From Macrocybe gigantea (lineage: Eukaryota; Basidiomycota; Agaricomycetes; Agaricales; Callistosporiaceae), in NCBI GenBank assembly GCA_011319805.1, contig SJRY01000260.1, forward strand, positions 62,001 through 126,000: DNA of 64,000 nt, given 5' to 3'. A program made the position numbers and the translations under genes. The notes under the pieces are model-generated. The model was not told the DNA's origin and made no database searches. It was given only the letters and a program-made list of their open reading frames with translations. This document shows positions 34,315-45,286 of this stretch, piece after piece (the first letter of the stretch is position 1; each line of letters opens with the position of its first letter).

Positions 34315-36157
34315 ATGCCGAACCAGTGGAAGCCTACGCGTGCGTCGTCGATAGTTGTTCCATCGACTCATTCTGACATCCAATTTGACCCATACCTTAG
34401 CACCCTTGGAAGTGATTACGCCCCACATTCGTCGTCTATGGAAAGCTCGACTTACCGACAAAGAAATGGTCGCTGAGCTGCAGAAGCATATCGATACCAG
34501 CAAATACGGAATCGGGTAATTGCGCCATCACCTCTGCACCACTGATTATATTCCAACTGTCTTACGATGCTTCTAGGTTGACGAAGTTTACCGCAATCAG
34601 GAAGGCCATGGGCCTCCATCGTGCTCGCCAACAAGGCCATACCGTGGAGACGATTCGCGATGCCATGACTGACTTGCGAGAAATCTATCCGAACGCAGGG
34701 GCGCGTGAAATGGTAAGTTTGCTGTTTCATGAAAAGAATATGAGTGTTCCAAGGTATCTATCGTCCCAATATCATATCAATTCAGATATGTGTTACTGAC
34801 TCTGGTTTCAGACGAGTTGTCCGAGAATATTTCGTGCAATATGAAGCCCATCTTGTTCGCCAGAGAAAAGCAGGTCGTCTTCAACGGCGCCGTTTCTGGG
34901 CTGCTGGGGTCAACGATATCTGGGCGGTGGACCAACACGACAAATGGCTTCGTTTTGGCCTCGGTCTACATACCTGCGTCGAGCCCTTTTCGGGGAAGAT
35001 CCTGTGGATTCGTGTATGGCATTCTAACCGAAATCCACAGTTAATTTTAAGCTACTACCTCGATAAGGTCAAGGATCTCGGGTGTGAGTGAATTGTCCTT
35101 GCTCACGTCATGTCTAATATCGACACTTGTTCACTCCGACAGTCATACCACTTGTAACCCAGAGCGATCCTGGGTCCGAAAACTTTGGCATCGCAAACGC
35201 GCAAACCATGCTGCGTCAAATTCACGATCCGTCGCTGGCGGGAACCCTTCAACACCGCTGGATGCGAGACAAAAAGAATGTCAAGCCTGAGATCGTATGG
35301 GCCCAGCTTCGACGTCGTTTCACTCCAGGCTTTGAAAGGATACTGGATCATGGCATCAATATGGGTTTATATGATCCTAACAATACTCTACAAAGGTAAG
35401 TGTAAATCCTAGTCTTGCACGAAGAATACATTCAAACCATTTCGTTCTAGAATGATATTCCTTTGGCTCTTCGTCCCCTGGCTTCAAGAAGAGCTGAATT
35501 CCTATCAAGATCGTGTTAACAACACGCCAAAACGGAGAGATAGAAACAAGATTCTTCCTCATGGCCGGTCGGAACTGATTTTCGACAGCGCGGAAGATTA
35601 TGGAGCATTGGATTTTAAGGTGTGTGGAGCATTTATCTATGCACGACATATTTGAAATCAATTAAATTTAGGTCGACGTCGATCCCAATGCCGTCATGCA
35701 CGTCCATGGTCAATATATCAATGATTCGCACCCGGTCTTCGACCTTATCCCAGGCCCCCTTGCTCAGCATTTGGAAGGATGTTACCAGGAAATGGGACGT
35801 CCATTGGTCACGCGCGACAACGTGTGGCGTGTTTACAATGAAGTTCTTAGTCTGGTCCAGGAGCGGGCATCAGCATCGCGTGCTTTTTCGCGCTCTCTAT
35901 CCGCTGCACTAGACACTGTCCCGGATCCAGATTTAGACGCGCTGCCACTCCTTCACAACCAGATCGAACTTCAAACTAACTTGGAGTACTATTATATGGG
36001 TGGCGTTCGTTCTGGTCTTGGATTGGATCCGGAACACTTTCAGAAATTAGACGAGTTGGATAACGAAGATGAGCCTGCAATTGTCGAGGTACCTGCTCAT
36101 CTTGTAGTCGCAGAGTTCTCTGATGACTCTGACACTGATAATGTCGATGACTTTTGA
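34315..36157 (+). CDS. Integrase-fold DDE transposase
   Basis: Seven exons (34315-34339, 34401-34515, 34577-34753, 34812-35083, 35143-35395, 35451-35619, 35672-36157) join in frame to 498 aa, no stop or frameshift. Residues 9-75 look like a helix-turn-helix DNA-binding region (RLWKARLTDKEMVAELQKHI, KAMGLHRARQQGHT). The catalytic domain begins near 135: GVNDIWAVDQHDKW holds the first Asp (about D146), VTQSDPGSENFG the second (about D205), and NVKPEIVWAQLRRR the Glu (about E246), a D-D(40)E arrangement of retroviral-integrase type. A C-terminal acidic tail (EFSDDSDTDNVDDF) follows. Such transposases cut both ends of their element and reinsert it. All introns are GT-AG, 52-61 nt. It is transcribed away from the kinase and its stop lies 167 bp from the right TIR. 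Confidence 0.85.
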
Positions 36158-36323
36158 TATGTACTACTTATCATCATAACATCAGTTGTATTCCAATCTA
36201 GAGTCAATGGCTTTGGAGGCCTATGGCATTGGTGATCAGTGCGACTCTCATCGAGGCGAAACATTAATGTGTTCGGGGTCTATGCTGAATAATAGTGCCT
36301 TATATAGTTAAGCGTTATTAATT

Positions 36324-36372
36324 AGCACCTGTGACAGCTCAGAAGCTGAGCACGATGCTCCGGCTTTCCATA
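36324..36372 (-). repeat. Right terminal inverted repeat (49 bp)
   Basis: Mirror image of 30257-30305 with no mismatch, followed directly by the second CATTCA. Confidence 0.9.
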
Positions 36373-36378
36373 CATTCA
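36373..36378 (+). repeat. Right target-site duplication CATTCA
   Basis: Direct copy of 30251-30256. No other base outside the TIRs matches beyond these six, so the duplication length is six. Confidence 0.85.
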
Positions 36379-37165
36379 ACTCTTGTCTTGGCGCCAGTGT
36401 TGGCTTCGGCATGCCACGGCTGCAAGCTCAGAGCTCTCTCAATCAATCCATTGCAAAGGTTGTCGTGTCAAAAACGTAAGGGTGACAGTGAAGGCAAGAA
36501 ATATGATCTGTAGTCGAGTACGTGAGATGATTTTGACAAGTGATTTTCATGAAACTCAAACATGTCATAGTTTGGCAAGTATATGTCAATGCACATAACC
36601 AAAACGAGGAACGATATATATGTGCACAACACGCAAGGTGGTAGTTCCGTCGATTCTTTTGTATTCCGTGGCAACTTAACATCCTAAGTGAGGGATGGCA
36701 TCCGCAGCAGAAAATGTTGACGATAAGGCCGAATAACATCGAAAAGCTTTGATCGTAGGGTTTTCAGGAGGATGTAGATTGTTACGTGATTGTTGCAACA
36801 CTGTTGACGTGATTAGCCCAAGACAATGACAATATTGTCAATGGCAGATATGAGAACTTCAATTTCGCAGTCAGTGGTAGAGATCATGGCACCCTATATG
36901 AAAAAGAAACTTCGTCAGCGCGGAGACAATAAATATTCAATCATGCAAAGAAGCCGACCGTTGTCCTTTAGAGATGTTTCAAAAGATCCTGGATGAGTAA
37001 AGTAAATCGAGGCCTAATGCAGCGCTAGGTTCATGGCGGAGGGAAGGATGATGATGAAATGCACAGAGTAAGTTATCAGACGCATGACTGCTGTCTCTAT
37101 ACAGGTCCCGTGATCATATTCCCGAAGTGTGCTCCCGATCGGAAGTGTAGGGTATTTTTCGAGTC
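36379..37165. other. Intergenic, no gene recognised
   Basis: About 790 bp between the transposon insertion and the acetyltransferase gene. Open frames on the minus strand at 36443-36739 are AT-biased and unremarkable. Confidence 0.4.
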
Positions 37166-37940
37166 ATGGCCGCTACAGAGCACGACGTCAATTTCTGTTT
37201 TCCAGTTCCAAAATACCTGGAAAGTGAACGAGTTAGGCTCACGCCGTTTATAGTAGAGTGTTCTCTCTTGACAGAAATAAGCAGCGTACTAACTGACATC
37301 TTGCTAGCCCTCGAAGCATGCTAAAGTGTTTGTAGCCGCGTCCACACCGTCAATGTATGACCACCTGCCATTCGGGCCGTTCGACAGCGCCACCAGCTTG
37401 ACGTCCACCCTAATCGAGGGCCGCATCCAACCGAACCCGGCCTGCGTCCTCTTTGCCGTGCATGACAAGACTCAGCTCTCGGAACAGTTTGCAAAGGACG
37501 GGGGCGCGCTCGCAGGAACGATCGGGCTCCTCAACACGTCCTCAACAAACCTACAAACCGAAATCGGATTCGTGCTCGTCCTTCCTGCATTCCAGCGCAC
37601 GCACGTCACGTCGAATGCGATTGGGCTGCTGCTGCGCTGGGCGCTGGACGCTCCCATGCACGGCGGGCTTGGTCTGCGTCGCGTTGCCTGGCGCGCGTCG
37701 CCGCTGAATGTGCCCAGCGTCAATGCAGCAAAGCGCCTCGGGTTCAGGCAGGAGGGCGTGCTCAGGTGGGATTGGGTCTTACCTGACCATAAGGTGAATG
37801 GGAACGGAATTGCTCTGAGGGGGAGCGATCCGAGGAAATCTTCCTTGGGGAGGGACACGGTCGTGCTAGGGCTTTGCTGGGACGACTGGGAAAAGGGAGG
37901 GAGGGAGCATGTCGAGAAAGTGATTTCCAGAACAGTATAA
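37166..37940 (+). CDS. GNAT-family N-acetyltransferase
   Basis: Two exons (37166-37252, 37308-37940) with a 55-nt GT-AG intron give 239 aa. The start MAATEHDVNFCFPVPKYLES is followed by ERVRLTPF, the usual opening strand of the acetyltransferase-3 type of GNAT. Later blocks fit the fold: LAGTIGLLNTSSTNLQTEIG (motif D/A strands), FVLVLPAFQRTHVTSNAIGL (acetyl-CoA pyrophosphate region) and WRASPLNVPSVNAAKRLGFR with EGVLRWDWVLPD (the asparagine and C-terminal strand typical of RimJ/RimL-like enzymes). Such enzymes move an acetyl group from acetyl-CoA to an amine of a protein or small molecule; the acceptor is not predictable here. Confidence 0.8.
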
Positions 37941-38929
37941 TGCTGGCGGTGATAAGTTAACCAATACGTCTCATGGAAACAAAAAACAGAATTCCAGTAG
38001 GAAGCTGATGTATGTGCATGTTTAGTTCAGTGGGTCCAATCAGGCTCTGGCAAGTATAGGACGCAATTTTTCTTCCGCCATGTGGACTCCAGGCCAAACG
38101 ACAACAACTACTCCACATCCAGCTTCAAGCATCACCATCCACGCAAATGGGCCTCTTTAGTCTTAGAGCAAGAAAGCGACGCTCAGAAACAGCCCTCTTA
38201 TCGATGCTCAATGGGTCCCGAATTTCAAATATCTAGCCTTAACAGACATTAACTCCGTTTTCCGATAGGATGTACGGCTGAATACACGTCGCGGCGGCTC
38301 CCTAGTGCATGCAAAGGACGGGGGGGTGGGGGGAGGAATCAAGCGAGACATTTTCCTTTTGTTTCTGAGTGCGCGTTCGAACTTCGAATGAAGGAAGGAC
38401 TTCTGGAGTAGGGCACTGGCTTCTCCTCTTCCTCCGCCGTTCACCTTCCCGGTGACATAACAAGCGATTCCGGACAATCGCCGCCTACGCCAGCCAGCCT
38501 GGCCCCCTCCCCCCGGTCTCCCAACCCAAGCCAAGCAGCGATCGTTCTTGATGGTGGTGCTGTGAGTTTACCTGGGCCACACTTGCTCCGCGCCTTACTG
38601 TTGATGGCGTCGAAGTGTCCCAATCCCACTACACCGGCCTCACGCCACCGTCAAAACGCGATGACCGATTGCAAGGACGTGCGCGATGGGTAGAGAAAGA
38701 GAAAGCATATCGGACAATTCGTCGAATAGCTGCCTCCGTATGGCGAGGAAGTAAGAATACCTTGACGGACTCGAGTGAGACGACCGGGATGGCGCACCTC
38801 CGGACTCCAAATTCATCGTCTGCGGGAGGAATATGGGATTACGCACACAATGCTGTATAAAAGCCCCCCCCCCCCTTTCCCCGCCGCTTGCACTCCGCCG
38901 GTGTTGATTCGGTCGATTCTCATCCGCAA
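37941..38929. other. Intergenic, promoter region of the hydrolase
   Basis: Nearly 1 kb without a supported gene. It includes a G-rich stretch near 38317-38334 and a run of C just downstream of a TATA box near 38870. Several overlapping open frames on both strands between 38440 and 38942 look like chance. Confidence 0.45.
38856..38863 (+). promoter_or_regulatory. TATA box of the alpha/beta hydrolase gene
   Basis: TATAAAAG, 67-74 bp upstream of the ATG at 38930 and followed by a C-run, a good fungal core promoter arrangement. Confidence 0.5.
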
Positions 38930-40313
38930 ATGTGCGCCTCACAATCAGGATCCTCTGCTCCCATTACACCAAGCGATAACGCCGTGGGCATGCAGCACGA
39001 GCGCGGGTGCAACTTGAAGCCCAGAACGCAGTTTTTCACCTCGACGGACGGCACAAAGATACACGCAGAGGCCGTTGGAGATCCCACCAAGCCGGCGCTC
39101 GTGTTCATTCATGGGTTCTCGCTCAGCTCCGTCGTGTTCGACAACATCTTTACTGATCCTGCGTGGGTCAGCGAGGTCTACATGGTGAGTGTATCCTCTT
39201 TTAGATCCAAATTGTTCACTCACGTTGAAATCGGTTTTGTCAGGTGCGCTACGACGTCCGCGGACACGGACGCAGTGACAAGCCTATGGATGAAGACGCG
39301 TGGACGTCGAGACGCCTAGCGGATGATTTTGACACTGTCGTGCGAGGATTCCACCTTTTCCGGCCCTTCGCCGCAGGATGGTGAGGCGAGCTGTTCCTCC
39401 TTCGTGCCCGTTCCCCTATGCCCCAAACCCAATAAATTGACAATCTGACCATAAATGTCTGATAGGAGCATGGGAGGTAAGCGGCCTTGTCCAGGAATCC
39501 TCCATGCATTCACCGTGCTCAATCGATCACTGACGCTAATCCATCTATTTCGCTCCCTTTCTGGCCCCTCACCGTTTTCTATCCCCTTCATGCGTTGTAT
39601 CTTTCGCATTGCGTTATCATCCACCATCTCACCCTATTATCCGTGCATTACGTACCTTTCACCATGCACGCCCTGCATCACGCACGCACATGCCCCGACT
39701 CGGAATTGCGCAATAATCGATCCCAATCAGCCACGCACATCGCCGACATCCTGTCGTTCCACCCTCCATCCTATCTCGCCGGCATTATCTACATCACTGC
39801 GCTGCCGTATCTGGGACCGCTCCTGCAGAATGTCGGCTCCCCTGCGGCGCTCGCATGCCTTCCTGGGCTCACGCAGACAGGAAACGTAGATGCATTCCAG
39901 AACGCCGCGCGCTCGTTTGTGGATCTGTGTGCCGATTTCGGAGACGATGATGCTGACGCGGAGGGCGGGCTCGCGCGAGGACATGCTCTGCGCCTCGCAT
40001 GTCTCGGCGCGGTGCTAATGCAGCCGCGCGCCGTGACGGCGCACCTCCTCGCCAGGACCCAGGACGCAAACGCGCTTCTCCGCGCCGGAGGAGTGCAGGG
40101 GGTGACAGCCTGCCACTGCTCATCGTGAACGGCGGACGGGACCGGGTCACGCACGGGCAGGAAGTCGTGCGCGTGATGGAGGGATGGGACGCGGAGAGGC
40201 TCTGCGTCGTCGAGCTGCCCGCAGCAGACCATATGCCTTGGGTGGGCCGTTGCGCCGGGTCGTTCCGGTGCGAGATTCTAGGCTGGGTGCGCGGCGTCGT
40301 GGGTGGTCGTTAG
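38930..40313 (+). CDS. Alpha/beta hydrolase with a frame break
   Basis: Exons 38930-39184, 39244-39380, 39466-39476 (11 nt) and 39731 onward join in frame. The core is that of an alpha/beta hydrolase-1 fold: PALVFIHGFSLSSVVFDN with the HG oxyanion motif, YDVRGHGRSDKP, the nucleophile elbow GWSMG (about residues 130-134), the acid in LLIVNGGRDRVTHG and the histidine in ADHMPW. The catalytic serine codon lies in the 11-nt microexon. After codon 253 the frame breaks: the C-terminal part with the Asp and His reads in another frame from about 40095 to the stop at 40311-40313. One extra G in the GGGGG run at 40098-40102 would restore it, so either a sequencing error or a recent disabling deletion. 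Intron 3 is long (254 nt). Confidence 0.7.
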
Positions 40314-42597
40314 TACAGTAGTACTGTTGCTGGTGGCTGCCTCGAGGCCTCTGCCATGAACTCGGATGCTCCAGCTCATGCGGCTCCTTAATCGTCGATC
40401 CTCGGCAGCAGAGCTTTCGTAAACCCTTTTCTTCCTAAATTTTAAATTCTTAGTTCCCGTTGTGCGTTGTCTGCGGGTCAGCTGCAGGCTCGCTGGTTCG
40501 CCTGCCGCATGTGCCAGAGCATGTTACCATACATGCTGCACGCAGTAGCTCCGATTAGTCTGTATTTGGCGAACCTTCCGGTCATCGATAATGCCTGTCA
40601 ACGCCCACAGTTCCGAGCCATTTCCATGCCACTGGAGTAGACTGCCACGGGTCGGGCGCTAGAGCATTCTATTTATTTATTCGAATTTCGCACACCGACT
40701 CGGTCTCACAATTCGGCCTCCGTCTCTACATCCGATTCCTCGCCTCCACATCGATCTGACATTGCCGCTTATCCCGAGGGACAGCAGATGGTCGCCCTTG
40801 ACCTCTTGGAGCACCAAGGAAATAGTGTTTGGTGTTGTTGAAATCCAAGTACTAACAATACTCCCAATTTGAGCACGACAAAAAGGTCTGTGCCTGAAAA
40901 GGAGTCCTGTCAGCAATCGTAACGTTCATATCCGCCTCATATCCGGACAGGTTCGGCCCGTCACATGCGAGCGCACTAAATTCAGACTAAGCCCAAAAAC
41001 TTGAGTTCGTCAGGGCGTGGAGACGTCCCGCTTGTGCCCATTTGCACACTTTTCAAGGGGCAATTTAATCCTTGATGTTTTTGCCTGTAATTCTGTTCAG
41101 AAGCCATGTTGAGGGGGAGGCTCGAATCAAGGTGTCCCAAAATCGCAGCTCAAACGCCGACACCGTGACAGGCAGGCATTGAGAGGGCCAGGAAATTCAA
41201 TGAAGGGATTTGGCAAGATCGGGCCCCGCAAGCATGCCCCAAAGACGCGTAGCTACACGTTTGGTCCGGGTCACCAGACATGTTTCTCGCTAAACCTTAG
41301 CCTGTCGGAATCAAGCGGCGTCGTAAATTGAACCCTGGCGTCAAGGTCGCTCTGGAGGGATGGCAAAAAAGCAGCAAGAAAGACCTGCAGAAACTTAGCG
41401 CATGGATAAGGGTCGCATGTTTAGAGAAGGACTCAATTGCAGTCGTGGAATCTTGGGTAGTCTATACGGGGATTCAGCCCTTCGGACGCGATTCAAATGC
41501 TACCGACAATGGAGACAAGGGGAATATCCGATAAGACCAACCTGCTGGTTGGCCAGGACGCTCGATCTGTTAATCGCGGTGAAAAATGCTCGCTTTTTGG
41601 AGTTATAACCAATACAGGCGCATAGGGGCCAGAAAGACGAATCAGTGAAATGCTCTCCTATCTGCATCGCAGACCATTAATGTGAACTACCCCTTTTCAC
41701 AGACTCGAAACACAGTTTTGGGACTAATGAATTGTTAATGAGCTGGTTCAACAGCTGATCCAACAAGAATGATGCCCGCACTGTTCGTGAAAAGTTCATT
41801 GGCTCCTCCGTATTCTGCTAGTAACTCGACATGTTACGGGGCGAGAAAGTGGAATGTCCACGGCATTAAGCCTCTTGTGAAAAAAATATCGAGACGAAGG
41901 AAGCTTGAATTGTGACATCAATCAGGTGTTGAGCCACGTGTACGTCCAACTTGGGCATTCCTTCCCAATTGCCCGCCCCAGCTTGCTTGCATATGCTTCT
42001 GTCATACGACAGGTAAAAACTCTATCTCACCCTGGATAAATTCTTGGTTGTTTTCTCATCGGATCACTGTTCACCGCGGCTGTGATTCTGTATTTTTTGC
42101 CTGTGCTATTTTGTTTTGCATTTCTAGGAGTGGGTAAAAGTCAGAAAGCGTTCATATCTACAAGTGTTTAATCGGACCGTTCTAACAGACCAGAGAGCTC
42201 CTCACCCCCACGGCACCACCTAAAGTGACACCTTGTTGGACTATTGGGGATCACCAACGACAGCACGAAACCATACTTACATAAATTTGCAGACTACCTT
42301 TGGGCAAAATCCGCAGCGACGCCAGCACATTTCTAGGAACGTTGAAATTCACAGTGCGAGCTGTCCAAGTCGCGAGGTTCGTGGCTACCCTCGCTGCCCT
42401 CTGAAATATGAAGATCTCTTAGTCAAGTGTCAAATTAGAAAGTCCGACAACGGGGTCCCATAGGGATCCACAAAATCGGACAAAGCCATAATACCGTTTC
42501 ATCCCTTGGACCGGTAGAGGTGATATACTTGGCCCCGATAGACATAACGCTCCTCAACGACCTCGCCCCCGTTCTCCTGGGTTTGAACCCCGCGACC
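40314..42597. other. Long intergenic stretch, no gene recognised
   Basis: About 2.3 kb. Short open frames (for example 40677-40916 minus, 41328-41608 plus, 42233-42463 plus) show no family features and no exon-like joins. No terminal repeats or microsatellites were found. Confidence 0.4.
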
Positions 42598-44886
42598 ATG
42601 AACGCGAAAAAACCAAATCTGTCGCTGGCTGCAAATCTGCCTTACAAATCACCAACGCCTCAACCAGCTGTGGTGAACCTGGTCTTTATCGAAAACTCTC
42701 ATGCCATGGCTCCGGCATGGCCTGGTCTTCGTGATCAATATCTCTCCACTTTTGTCAGAAACCTTGGGCCAGAAAACCCGCCAACGCCGGTGAAATGTTC
42801 TCGCAGGCCTTTCACGGCGATCTCGGCTTACCTGTCTCTCAATTCAGGCTACCAACCTCTTGCTAGAGAGCAAGCCGCTTGGCAGCGATATGGCACCCAC
42901 AGCACCGCGGCAGTGCGACAGCTTTCAAGAGAGCTTACGGGACGTTCAGTTTAACTACGATGCCGAAAATCGATTATCGCCAGGAGCCATCTGGGCTGGT
43001 ATCGACGTGTGTTCTCTCATGTCATGCCAGCAATGTCTCGTATTTATGGCCCAAAGCAGTTCTTAACGTCGAAGTTTCGTGGTCAGGGCGTCAATCGCCA
43101 TATCGTCATTGTCGCCGCCTCAGCACCTCGCAACGAGGCGCCTGATGCCGACATCCACGCACTCGGCGGCGCACTGTGTGGCAAAGATTAGCGCAGAGGC
43201 TAGCTCAGGTATTTCGTAGACCTGACCTTATATGGAGTGTGCTGACGTCTTTCATTCAGGACAATGTCCAATGCCACATCATTTTGCGTCGCACTCAAGA
43301 CATGGTTGCGTACGTAACCTTGTTTGAAGAGACGGTGCGTTCCTTCCGTCATGGACAGCATTTTTCATTTTTAGTGAATTTCCATGTTTCGTAGCTTAGG
43401 ATGCAGAATTATATTGAAGTTCTTCCACCACTTCAATATGATCAAACGGATCTGTTAATTCGCTTATCTGTCAGGCCTGGTCAGGACTTCTGTTCGGATC
43501 CAGGCAAGTCGTAATCCTTGATTCCACCGGGGATTCATTTTCACGGCATACTCCTGTGGTTACTTAGCTCCTACGCAGATGTACGTAATCACGTCGGTAA
43601 GATAATGTCTGTCTCTTATTTATTTTCCGATTTTAGCCTTCATATAATCGCCTGCCGTTGCGTCGTACCGTCCGGGGACACATCGACACCGTGCCAGTGC
43701 CTAGCGTGCATGAACAACGCCCGCCAGCCGAGTCCAAGCCAAGCCTCGTCACACAGCTGCAGCAATTCCACGGCCTGACGAAAAAGAAAGTCTACGGTAC
43801 CAAGCCACCCCGACTACCCTTCTTTCGCGACGAGAGAGTGAGCCCAAAACCGTACTCCGAGTCTGATCTGCTCGCCACGCCGCCGCTGCTCGTGCCCAGC
43901 TCCACAGGTCGGGCGATGCCACCCTCTAGGGCCGATCGCATGAGTCGGATCGCCCAGACGAGTCCGACCGAGTCACACTCGCGTCGCCCAGCATCCACCC
44001 GCCGGGGCTCGCGCGTGTCGTCCCCTGACTCGATGAGCGGCCTCGTCGCCGCGCCGGTGGGCAGCCAACTGTCGCCGCACGTGCCGTCGCCGGTCTCGCC
44101 CCAGCTGAGCGATCCTTATGCGGCCCACACCAGCAGCCCAGGCAGCCAAGCCTACACGCTGAAGGACGACGTGCTTCAAGATCCGACGTGGCTCCAGCCA
44201 CAGCCCCAACGACACGTGTCTTCATTGTCTCAGGGCCTTGCGGCGACGTCCTACTCGCTGCCACAAGACCAAGGAAGCGTTGTTCGCAGCCAGCGGCAAA
44301 GAACCGACGTCACCAGTGCGGGGTATAGTTATTCTTATCTGTCACCAGCCGCCACGACACAGCATAGGGCGATACTTCACTCGGGGGTTCCCCAGCCCAC
44401 GCAGACCGACCAATCGCGTCAGTCTCGTCGAGCAGCACACCGCGCTCTGCTAAGCCATCCAGGCCCCCGCTGCCCAAAGACGAGGAGAGATTCATGTTCA
44501 GCGACGACTACGTCGCGGCAACGGCCATTATGTTCGCGCGTGAGGTATTGCCTCTTTATCCGAACTTTGAGTCTATGGGTCAGCCGAAAAAGAGCAGCGC
44601 TACTACACCTTCCTCGGTGTCCGACTCGTCCAATACTCGGCGCAACCCGTCGACTCCTGTGCCTGAGCAAGGGTCGTCTCCCGTTGGGCCCATGAGCAAT
44701 TTGGACGACGTCCAGTCGACTCTCTCCTATGACTACACGCTCTCTGATGCTCAAATATCATACGCCTCTGGCTATGTGTCCGGCAGCACCTCCTCTCTCA
44801 CAGGCTGGGCGGCTAAGCTGCACCTGCTCTCTCCGACTTCTCTTCCCACAACAAGGGAAGCAGAAATGAAAAGAAAAGCCTCCTGA
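42598..44886 (+). pseudogene. Med25-like VWA-domain gene, apparently disrupted
   Basis: Pieces in different frames together resemble the VWA region of Mediator subunit 25 and fungal relatives: PAVVNLVFIENSHAMAPAWP (first strand of a von Willebrand A fold), then RHIVIVAASAPRNEAPDADI, then LAQDNVQCHIILRRTQDMVA and LIRLSVRPGQ. A long Ser/Pro-rich region follows (43700-44400) and an ending near 44494-44886 (MFSDDYVAATAIMFAREVLP). The join 42789/42848 over a 58-nt GT-AG intron works, and so does the intron 43212-43260 region, but the frame cannot be carried through around 42999-43030 (a 32-nt gap) or near 43170, nor between 44200 and 44440. Either a decayed gene or sequence with several indels. 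Role, if intact: transcription co-activator surface; assignment tentative. Confidence 0.45.
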
Positions 44887-45286
44887 CGATCGTTTCGTTT
44901 TTGGTGGCTGTTTTCCCCCTTTGGTTTTTGCCCTTGGGCTCGTGGGTTCTGTTTCTTTGGTTTCATTCACTTCTGCGATTTCTTGTAACTGGGACTTGTA
45001 AAGTTAGGGCTTCTGCCTTGCTACGCTTGCTTCGATCTCTTCTGCGAAAACCGCTTTGACGATTGTATGCTTTTCTTCCTTCTCCAGACATTGCGTGCCA
45101 TCGCTCGGGTTCGTTTGTGGTATGTTGCCACATTTTTGCCTCTTCTCCTGTTTCATCTCGTTATTTAGTTTTTCTCTGAATCTCGGCACATCTTTCTGCA
45201 TTGTTGTATTTTTGTGAAGCGAGTTGCGGCTCCTTCACTGTACGGACCTTACCACAGGTTGTAATCTGTAGCCTCCTGCCTATTTA

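Larger units (their letters stand above)
30257..36372. mobile_element. 6.1 kb TIR DNA transposon carrying an alpha-kinase gene
   Basis: The ends at 30257-30305 and 36324-36372 are 49-bp inverted repeats, identical at every base. The flanks repeat CATTCA directly (30251-30256 and 36373-36378), a clean 6-bp target-site duplication. Inside are two divergent genes with intact frames: an alpha-type protein kinase on the minus strand (33319-30523) and an integrase-fold DDE transposase on the plus strand (34315-36157), separated by about 1 kb holding repeated motifs. Identical TIRs, a perfect duplication and an uninterrupted transposase point to recent movement. A 6-bp duplication and an integrase-like catalytic core agree with the IS3EU group of eukaryotic transposons as I remember it; that class name needs a search. 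Confidence 0.9.

Noticed and set aside
34713..34753. Possible intron beginning gtaagt after codon GAA ATG in the transposase
   Set aside because: Reading through gives conserved-looking protein that joins in frame to the next exon via the donor at 34754; splicing at 34713 with the same acceptor breaks the frame.
38868..38880. C-run after the TATA box as a repeat element
   Set aside because: A simple homopolymer; no flanking structure suggests a mobile or regulatory repeat.
42580..42600. GGTTTGAACCCC, resembling a tRNA T-arm
   Set aside because: No acceptor stem, D-arm or anticodon arm at the proper distance upstream; it lies in the leader of the Med25-like gene.
42999..43030. 32-nt intron in the Med25-like gene
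   Set aside because: Would keep the frame but is shorter than any other intron here and lacks a branch-site spacing; not accepted as real.
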